From Desmonostoc vinosum HA7617-LM4 (GTDB lineage Bacteria > Cyanobacteriota > Cyanobacteriia > Cyanobacteriales > Nostocaceae), in assembly GCA_019359515.1 (NCBI GenBank), contig JAHHHC010000018.1, positions 1 through 64,000 on the forward strand: 64,000 nucleotides of DNA, in the 5' to 3' direction. The position numbers were made by a program, and so were the translations under genes. The notes under the pieces were generated by a model. The model saw nothing but the letters and a program-made list of their open reading frames with translations. It did not search any database and had not been told where the DNA came from. Below, piece after piece: positions 1 through 6,701 of this stretch; the stretch's first letter is position 1; each line of letters starts with the position of its first letter.

Positions 1-19
1 AAACGCCCTAGGACAAAAT

Positions 20-127
20 CACCACGCACTCCTGTGCAAACGTGGTGAGCCGGGGAACCTGTGCAAACAGGATATTAAGGCAGCAATGTCTTAAGAATCT
101 CCGTGGCTTTAGCCCGGAGAGTGTCAA
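20..127 (+). mobile_element. Right end of an IS200/IS605-type element with omega-RNA-like hairpins
   Basis: Three hairpins follow one another: CACCACG (20-26) with CGTGGTG (41-47), CCTGT (58-62) with ACAGG (67-71), and CTCCG (99-103) plus GGC/GCC with CGGAG (115-119). The last one is followed by AGTGTCAA, the usual look of a cyanobacterial IS605/TnpB right terminus. In this family the 3' end of tnpB and the right end are transcribed as a structured guide RNA. The transposase would lie before the window, so the family assignment is inferred from the end alone. Positions 128-310 hold no gene and lead into the next reading frame. Confidence 0.5.
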
Positions 128-310
128 GTTGTTCACATTTCAATCGATATAAGTGAATGGGGAAAGAGGTATTTTTTCTATTTGTTGCTTGTGCCTAAAA
201 GTGCTAGTTGTAGGTTAATCAATTATTTGGGATTGTTGTATGCTAAGCGATAGAAGAGCGATCGCACCAGTCAGCGTTAACCTATATGTAAAAGGCACAG
301 CGAGGTTTTT

Positions 311-682
311 ATGGCAGAGGCTAAAAATGTACTAGGCACAGACTTAGAGGTTTGCTGCACTTCTCCCATGACAGGATATTATCGTGATGGATTCTGCAAT
401 ACAGGTGGTCAAGATTTTGGAGTACACGTCATTTGTGCCCAAGTCACAACAGAATTCCTAGAGTTCACCAAATCACGCGGTAACGACCTGAGTACACCTG
501 TCCCTGATTATAATTTTCCTGGATTGAAGCCGGGCGATCGCTGGTGTTTGTGTGCCTCTCGCTGGCAAGAAGCCTTTGAGGCTAGCGCTGCCCCTCCTGT
601 TGTTCTCACAGCTACCCATGCTAGAGCCTTAGAAGTCTGTTCTCTACAGGATTTGAAACAACACGCCTCGCCATCAAAATAA
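311..682 (+). CDS. DUF2237 family protein
   Basis: This 123-residue cytoplasmic protein has the DUF2237 layout: an N-terminal NVLGTDLEVCCTSPMTGYYRDG block, a central CAQVTTEFLEFTKSRGNDLSTP-type stretch (about residues 42-64), and the PGLKPGDRWCLCASRW signature (about 71-86), with several conserved cysteines. No biochemical role is established for the family, and none is claimed here. The ATG is preceded by GAGG about 6 bases upstream, which supports the start. It is transcribed convergently with the hopanoid gene that ends only 6 bases downstream. Family recognition is by motif memory and the function is unknown. Confidence 0.85.
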   Translation: MAEAKNVLGTDLEVCCTSPMTGYYRDGFCNTGGQDFGVHVICAQVTTEFLEFTKSRGNDLSTPVPDYNFPGLKPGDRWCLCASRWQEAFEASAAPPVVLTATHARALEVCSLQDLKQHASPSK

Positions 683-688
683 ATAATC

Positions 689-1579
689 TCACTCATGCTG
701 TCTGCGTTTCTGCGTGAGATAAACTGACCTCACATAGTTTGTTAACTCAAAACCGTTAGCCATCAGCACCTCCCGCACTTGTTCACTTAACAAAGCAGTA
801 AATTCTTCAGCACCTGCCCCTAGAGGGCCATTCAACGGTTCCCCATCCCTAACTATTGCAGGATGAGAATAAATCTCTACCAAATCTGTTTGAATTTGAG
901 GAATCAGACCAAGTAAATATTCCTCAGTCACACTACCAGTTTGCAATAACCCGTAAACCCGATGAGCAAAACTAATACCCTGAGATTTCAGCAAACCCTC
1001 ACCATAGTCGCGTAGCCTGCCAAACACACCCGACCAAACCAGCTTAGTTAATAAACCACCACGGTCAAATTTGAGATTCATTCCCAGTTCTTCAGCTGGC
1101 AGACGGATAAACTTAATCTCAAACTCCTGTGCTAACTCCACCAAAATACCCAACACCACAGGATGGACATGTAAATGCAAATGCCCGTCTACATGGGAAA
1201 GGTGCAGCCCAGACTCACGAAACTTTGTCAACTGGGCGCGAATTTCTTGGCGTAGTTCCTCACGGGCAGCGCGATGGAATTGATAGCGTAACCCAGCTTG
1301 TAGGGGGCTATCTGGAAAATTCCCCTCAGAGTCAACCAAATGGGGAATTTGCTCAGGTGGTAGAACTGACCGACCACACACTAAAACTAAGTGTAAACCG
1401 ACACCCAAATTTGGATGAGTTCGAGCCAAAGCGATCGCCTCATCAGCAGCATCACCACTGACCATTAAACTAGTGCTAGTTAGCACACCTTTTTCATGCG
1501 CTGTAATAATAGCTTCATTTACACCGCGAGAAAAACCGAAGTCATCACCATTGATAATTAAGCAACGGGCGTGGGGCAT
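689..1579 (-). CDS. hpnK: HpnK, hopanoid-associated YdjC/ChbG-type deacetylase
   Basis: The 296-residue protein has the YdjC fold signatures: the metal-binding pair in INGDDFG (D12, D13), a histidine near residue 63, and the HVDGHLHLHVHP block (129-140). HpnK is known from Burkholderia genetics as the step that deacetylates N-acetylglucosaminyl bacteriohopanetetrol, giving the glucosamine-linked hopanoid. It acts at the cytoplasmic membrane on a lipid substrate. It lies just downstream of hpnJ on the same strand, with about 70 bases of GATGAGGG-type repeat between them, so the two are probably co-transcribed. An ordinary chitooligosaccharide deacetylase is the alternative, but the hpnJ neighbour favours HpnK. 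Confidence 0.85.
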   Translation of the reverse strand: MPHARCLIINGDDFGFSRGVNEAIITAHEKGVLTSTSLMVSGDAADEAIALARTHPNLGVGLHLVLVCGRSVLPPEQIPHLVDSEGNFPDSPLQAGLRYQFHRAAREELRQEIRAQLTKFRESGLHLSHVDGHLHLHVHPVVLGILVELAQEFEIKFIRLPAEELGMNLKFDRGGLLTKLVWSGVFGRLRDYGEGLLKSQGISFAHRVYGLLQTGSVTEEYLLGLIPQIQTDLVEIYSHPAIVRDGEPLNGPLGAGAEEFTALLSEQVREVLMANGFELTNYVRSVYLTQKRRQHE

Positions 1580-1620
1580 GGGGATGAGGGGAAGATGAGG
1601 GAGATGAGGGGGATGAGGGA
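1580..1620. repeat. Short GATGAGGG-type tandem repeat
   Basis: Degenerate 8-10 base units based on GATGAGGG fill the short gap between hpnJ and hpnK. The same motif occurs at 50509-50575. It resembles the short tandem repeats scattered through Nostocales genomes. Confidence 0.6.
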
Positions 1621-1648
1621 GAAATAATCAATTCCCCAAAAAACATTG

Positions 1649-3094
1649 CTAAATCGATTGTGCGTGTGCCTCTGCTTGAGTGCGACGTTCTTTCAAATAC
1701 GAGAAGAACTCCCCACCTTCACGAAGGCGACGTACTAACATTTGTCTGTCTGTGAGCATTTCTCGCACAATTGGAATGATGGCTTGAGGACGGAAGTAAA
1801 ATTTACGATACATACGCTCAACTGCATCCTCAATTTCAGCGCTGGAAAGATGGGGATATTGCAGTGTGGAGGTTTGAATACCAGAGTTAGCGACTAAAGA
1901 TTGGTTCGTAAACCAACCGTTGGCTTTGGCTTGTTCATAAAGTTCTGTGCCAGGATAAGGCGCAGCGATGGAAACTTGAATTGTATGCGGACTCAATTCA
2001 CAAGCAAAGCGAATTGTCTCTTCTACGGTTTCTTTGGTTTCAATAGGCAACCCGATGATAAAAGTACCATGAACAGTAATACCGAGTTTGCGGCAATTGT
2101 TCATAAATTCCCGCGCTACTTCTAGCTTGATGCCTTTTTTGATGCGGTTGAGAATTTCCTGATTCCCAGATTCAAAACCGACAAGCAGCAATCGTAAACC
2201 GTTGTCACGTAACTGTTTGAGGGTATCATAGTCTAAGTTGGCACGGGCGTTGCAGCTCCAGGTGAGCTTGAGTCGCTTCATGTGTTCGCTAATGGCGATC
2301 GCTCGATGTTTGTCAATCGTAAAGGTATCATCATCAAACATATACTCCCGTACTTTGTCACCAAAGATGGCTTTGGCCTCTACCATCTCACGTCCCACAA
2401 CTTCGGGGCTTTTATGGCGATAAAGATGACCGCCAATTGTCTGCGGCCACAAGCAAAACGTACATTTTGCTGGACAGCCACGCCCAGTGTAAAAGGAAAT
2501 GTAGGGATGCAATAAGTAGCCAATGAAATATTTTGTGATATCCAAATCACGGGCATAAGTTGGCAGAACGCTGGGCATAGCATCCCAATCATGAATCAAT
2601 GCGCGTTCCTCATTGTGGCGAATACTACCATGCTTGTCCCGGTAGCTCAAACCTTTGATTTCTTCCCAAGCTTGACCTTGGGCTAGTTCCTTGCAGGTAT
2701 AGTCAAATTCATTACGACACACAAAGTCGATAACTGGATTATCTTGTAGTGTCTCTTGTGGAAGTACTGCCACATGTGCCCCAACAAAACCAATCTGCAC
2801 ATCTGGATTTGCCGCCTTGATTGCCTCAGCACACTTGACATCATTAGTCAATGAGGGTGTGCTAGTGTGCATGATTACTAACTCATAATCTTGAGCAATT
2901 TGTAGCACATCCTCCACAGTCTGATTATGGGGAGGAGCATCTACTAGCCTACTGCCTGGAACCAAAGCGGCAGGTTGTGCCAGCCATGTAGGATACCAAA
3001 AGGAAGTAATTTCGCGCTTAGCTTGGTATCGAGAACCCGCACCACCATCAAATCCATCAAATGAAGGAGGACTAAGGAATAAAGTTTTTTTCAT
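1649..3094 (-). CDS. hpnJ: HpnJ, hopanoid-associated B12-binding-type radical SAM protein
   Basis: The 481-residue protein begins with a cobalamin-binding-like Rossmann domain (about residues 1-140) and continues into a radical SAM barrel with the cluster motif CPAKCTFC (C207, C211, C214). The opening MKKTLFLSPPSFDGFDGGAG is characteristic of HpnJ. Genetic work in Burkholderia places HpnJ after HpnK, converting the glucosamine head group of bacteriohopanetetrol to the cyclitol ether; the chemistry is inferred. It is the upstream member of the hpnJ-hpnK pair. The ATG is the first residue of the conserved N-terminus. There is no frameshift and the cluster cysteines are intact. Confidence 0.87.
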   Translation of the reverse strand: MKKTLFLSPPSFDGFDGGAGSRYQAKREITSFWYPTWLAQPAALVPGSRLVDAPPHNQTVEDVLQIAQDYELVIMHTSTPSLTNDVKCAEAIKAANPDVQIGFVGAHVAVLPQETLQDNPVIDFVCRNEFDYTCKELAQGQAWEEIKGLSYRDKHGSIRHNEERALIHDWDAMPSVLPTYARDLDITKYFIGYLLHPYISFYTGRGCPAKCTFCLWPQTIGGHLYRHKSPEVVGREMVEAKAIFGDKVREYMFDDDTFTIDKHRAIAISEHMKRLKLTWSCNARANLDYDTLKQLRDNGLRLLLVGFESGNQEILNRIKKGIKLEVAREFMNNCRKLGITVHGTFIIGLPIETKETVEETIRFACELSPHTIQVSIAAPYPGTELYEQAKANGWFTNQSLVANSGIQTSTLQYPHLSSAEIEDAVERMYRKFYFRPQAIIPIVREMLTDRQMLVRRLREGGEFFSYLKERRTQAEAHAQSI

Positions 3095-3119
3095 AATTTT
3101 TAGTCAGTGTTCAGTTATT

Positions 3120-3217
3120 AGTTACTTGTACTGAGCGAAGTCGTACCCTTACGCGGTAGCAAGCTACGCGTAGCGTCTTTGACAAAAGAAGTATCAGTTA
3201 CTTGTACTGAGCGAAGT
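3120..3217. repeat. Direct repeat pair around a palindromic repeat
   Basis: GTTACTTGTACTGAGCGAAG occurs twice (from 3121 and 3197). Between them is a GC-richer stretch with CTACGCGTAG, the TAGCG/CGCTA motif shared with other dispersed repeats in this window (9.6, 12.9, 18.1 and 22.4 kb). It occupies most of the gap between hpnJ and the squalene-synthase-like gene. Confidence 0.6.
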
Positions 3218-3329
3218 TGAAATATCAGTGGTCAGTTACTAGTAAGCTAGTCATTCAAATTGCATCTTTGCGTCCCCGCGTCTAGTGCAAGGCACCTCAG
3301 CTGAGTTTAATTCACTGACCACTGAATAC

Positions 3330-4160
3330 TTAGCTAGCTTTTAAGTTCACACCAATCAACTGTTCAATGAGTGCAACCACATCGCTGCGGCTGAGTTTTT
3401 CTTTACCATTTGCCAAAGCATCTAGAGTACCATGAGCTAAAGTTAAGGGTATTTGGCAAAAATCTAAAGCCGGCCCCGTAGGAAGTGCTTGAGTGTAAGC
3501 TTCTGCTAGTGCTAGATTACGCCGTGCATACTCTTGCATATCTATTGCACTCCAACCTTCAGGAAAGAAGTCCACACCGCGTCCTAAATCTTCATTGTGG
3601 TTACGCAAGATGTTTACTGCTTGTAAACCACGACCAAACCCAATTGCTTGAGTCCGGTTTGTTTGCGTACCATCATACCAAGCCCATAAATCTGAGAGCA
3701 ACAATCCTACCGCGCCAGCAACCCCAAATGTATAACAATCCAAGTCAGATTCTGTATAAATTTTCCAGTTTATTTCTGCCCAGTGAGCCATCCTATCTGC
3801 CATAGCGGCAGTAGCATCCCAAATTCGAGGTGCAATGGTTTCAGGTGCTAATATTGACCATTCCCTGATCCGCACGCTCACTTCTTCTAAGGAATTCTCA
3901 TACCCACTAAATCCAGCAGAGAATGCATCTACTGCAAAGCCATCCACTCCGGCTTGTAATGTTAAGCTAATCGTTCGTAGTAACTTCGTTTTCGTATGGT
4001 TATCTAGTTTTGGGTGATCTTCTATTTCATCAATGGCACGCATACACAAATATGCTGATGCAACTGCTTCCTGTAAGCCTGGCGGTAAAAGACTAATTGG
4101 GATATAAAAAGTCCGGCTAGTTTCTTTAAGGATTTGCAATGCATCTCTACGTAAATCCAT
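3330..4160 (-). CDS. Squalene/phytoene synthase family protein
   Basis: The 276-residue protein belongs to the trans-isoprenyl diphosphate head-to-head condensing family. The first aspartate motif is DEIED (44-48). The second region reads NILRNHNEDLGRGVDFFPEGW (about 183-203), where the first Asp of the usual RDxxED is Asn. The start is placed at 4160 because GAGGGGAG precedes that ATG; an upstream in-frame ATG at 4193 has no such site. Next to hpnJ and hpnK, a squalene-forming role for hopanoids is plausible, by one enzyme or in an HpnC/HpnD-like two-step reaction. Phytoene synthase is the alternative. The exact product cannot be told from sequence alone. Confidence 0.8.
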   Translation of the reverse strand: MDLRRDALQILKETSRTFYIPISLLPPGLQEAVASAYLCMRAIDEIEDHPKLDNHTKTKLLRTISLTLQAGVDGFAVDAFSAGFSGYENSLEEVSVRIREWSILAPETIAPRIWDATAAMADRMAHWAEINWKIYTESDLDCYTFGVAGAVGLLLSDLWAWYDGTQTNRTQAIGFGRGLQAVNILRNHNEDLGRGVDFFPEGWSAIDMQEYARRNLALAEAYTQALPTGPALDFCQIPLTLAHGTLDALANGKEKLSRSDVVALIEQLIGVNLKAS

Positions 4161-4699
4161 GTTTTCACTCCCCTCTTGATTTTTGCACCACATGAAGTTG
4201 GCAGTTTTTTGATGATACTGGATATAGTTTTGACTAAACCTTAAAAACTATAGATACACTAGAATTTCATCTAAAAATTAGTAGTTTTAGGTATCACAAT
4301 TAACAAAACTCTCAATTTTCTCAAAGTCAAATCTTAGTATATAGGGTTTTAAGCGCAAAAACGTGTGGGCTATGGTTTGGGACATGCACCTGAGTATTTT
4401 AGGGGAAACATCAACAATTATGGTATTATTCAATGCAATATCTGGAATTTTTTTCAGAAACAAAAACTAAATTCACAGGTTTAAGGTCTTTTAAATCTGC
4501 GTTCATCTGACTGAAGAGTCACAGCATGTCCCTTTAAAGGCTTATTGTTTGGCTGACCGGAGATAGAAATACGCGAGAATGCAGAGAGATTTTAATAATA
4601 AACTTATAGTTTTTATACAGACAATTGAGCAAAAACCCATGCAGTAATGCTGCATCTGTACACAATCTTTAACTAATATTGATTATATTTCTCAATTTG
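4161..4699. other. AT-rich intergenic region
   Basis: No reading frame with recognisable features was seen. The stretch next to 4160 should carry the promoter of the squalene-synthase-like gene, but no convincing -35/-10 pair was identified. Confidence 0.5.
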
Positions 4700-4700
4700 T

Positions 4701-4729
4701 TGAAAATAAAAAAGTGGGTATTGCCCACT
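4701..4729 (-). terminator. Rho-independent terminator after the Rieske pseudogene
   Basis: Read on the minus strand, AGTGGG and CCCACT (4713-4729) form a 6-bp stem with a 5-base loop, followed by TTTTTTATTTT. It would end transcripts coming from 4895-5979. Confidence 0.75.
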
Positions 4730-4894
4730 CCAAGAAACACTAATGATCTGTTTTATTAATGATGAAAAGCTGCAAGATACCGGGCTTTATGAAAAAGTCG
4801 GATATCTGACCACCATTAACTACTCAAAACTAATGATATAAACTATTAGTTGGCGGAGGTACTTCTAAAGCTCGTCTCTACAATGGTTTGTCTG

Positions 4895-5979
4895 TCACAT
4901 TCTTTTTTCAGTATTCACAGGTGCAAGGGCATTAATTGCTGGGCCGTTTATCACTTTGCCTTGAACATTAAACCGTGAACCATGACAGGGACAATCCCAG
5001 GTTTTTTCAGAAGAGTTCCAAGCAACTATACAATTAAGATGGGTACAAACGGCGGAATGCTCGCACAAAATACCGTTTTCGTCTCGGTAGGCAGCTAATT
5101 TCGTCAAACCATGCCGCACTACTGCACCTGTACCTGGCGCAATTTTTTCGACAGAATCAATTTCTCCTGGTGTTAGCCAATCTAAATATTGAGCAGCAAC
5201 GTTGAGATTCTCAGAAACAAAATCACCTACTGCACCAATCTTAATCCGCGATGGGTCGTAAGCTTCAGCCCAAGTATTCTTTCGCCCTAAAATTGTATCA
5301 GTTAAAAGAATGCTAGCGATCGCTCCATGAGTCATCCCTAAACCTGAATCACCCGTGACGATGTAAACATTTTCCTCATCAAACGGATTTTTCCCAATAT
5401 AGGCAATGCCATCATCAGCATTCATCACCTGACCTGACCAACGAAACAGAATCTCTTCCACCATCAAGAAACGTTCTCGCGTCCAAACCTCCAAAGCAGC
5501 ATACCGTGCATCAGCATCATTGGCTTGTCCTGTTTTGTGGTCTTCACCACCGACAATTAGCACATCATATTGATCGTCGATGTTTTGCAGTCGTACATAA
5601 TGATATGGGTCGAGTGTATCCCAGTACAGTGCTTTAGTAATAGAACCGCGAGGTACTTTTACACCAATTACAAAGGTAATGTAAGCGGCTTGCTTAAAGT
5701 GCGTTGGCCGTGCATTTGCTCTAATTCGTAGTAGCGATAACTCAACACATTTGATAAATGCGCTGTTGTTCTTGCAGTCTGTCCTCCACCAATAGCACCA
5801 TCATCTAGCACTACCACAGACTTACCTGCACGGCTAAGCATATAGGCTGTTGACATACCCGCCATCCCCGCACCCACAACACACACATCTGCATGAAGGT
5901 TTTCGCCAAGAACACCTTCGTCTAGCATGGCTGCCGTTGTCATCCAAATAGAAGTTGTTTTTCCAGAATCGTTTTGCAT
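4895..5979 (-). pseudogene. FAD-dependent oxidoreductase with C-terminal Rieske domain, internally deleted and frameshifted
   Basis: The N-terminal piece (from 5979) carries a DAO-type FAD site, VCVVGAGMAGMSTAYMLSRAG, and runs to YYELEQMHGQ. There the frame breaks near 5700. In the next frame the sequence resumes as KQAAYITFVIGVKVPRG and ALYWDTLDPYHYVRLQNID, and reads into the C-terminal part with a Rieske [2Fe-2S] site, CTHLNC followed by CPCHGS. Intact relatives, from family knowledge, are around 500 residues. The middle of the FAD/substrate domain is missing here, so the break is a deletion plus frameshift. The Rieske half still has an ORF from an internal ATG at 5563 but lacks the FAD-binding N-terminus. 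A non-functional gene is most likely. Confidence 0.85.
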
Positions 5980-6701
5980 ATTTCTATAGAGTTTTTAGCC
6001 TCGCACAAATAGCAGGTTTCAGCTTTTTCACGCCATTACAAAAACTAGGGGTATAAGGGTGTGAGGGAAAGGCATCTAAGTTTTCAATCCCAGGCTTTGA
6101 AGCGTGGGTCTTCTATACCCCCATACCTCTACATCCCTTTGAAATGGCGACTGTTGAAACTTGTGTAGCACTGTATTGTGCGATATCTTAACCTTCTATT
6201 TATCAGTAATATATCTGCACAATGATATACATTCAAACTCTACTCGGATGAAGATGATATTGCCGAAAGTTTAATAGCTAGTACCAATTCAAAATTCGCA
6301 CATTCGCGCATTAAGAAATCCAGATTTAGATCGGTTTCAAAGTTTACATTTGTCGCATTCTTTTTTAGAATTAGTATAAAATGTTCAAAATCTTCTTTGC
6401 CTGCGATAAATGCCCGCATTTAGAGGATGTTTGAAAACTTTTAGGCGATTTCTAATCGCCAGGGCTGGTATTAAATTAGACGTTTCAAACAGCATCTAAG
6501 CTATTTCCCCAGACTCGACTAAAAATTGCTCGAAGGTGAGAAGTTTGATATGACTGTAGGTGACGTCACTTCATTCCAAATTCAAATATTAGTTCACCCT
6601 ATTGGGTGAATGCGATGTTAGTTGATGGAATATACCCTGAAAGCAGAGGTTAGCTTAGTTTAAATGGCTATGCCCACAAAATAAAAACAGCCAAACTGGT
6701 T
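5980..6701. other. Intergenic region containing a small MITE
   Basis: No gene is supported. Apart from the inverted-repeat element at 6421-6498 the stretch looks unremarkable and AT-rich. The upstream signals of the histidine kinase at 6702 should lie here. Confidence 0.5.
6421..6498. mobile_element. Candidate 74-bp MITE flanked by TA
   Basis: The ends GAGGATGTTTGAAAAC and GTTTCAAACAGCATC are imperfect inverted repeats, and both are flanked by TA, as expected for IS630/Tc1-type target duplication. The centre is a perfect hairpin, GGCGATT (6444-6450), loop TCT, AATCGCC (6454-6460). No coding capacity. Confidence 0.55.
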
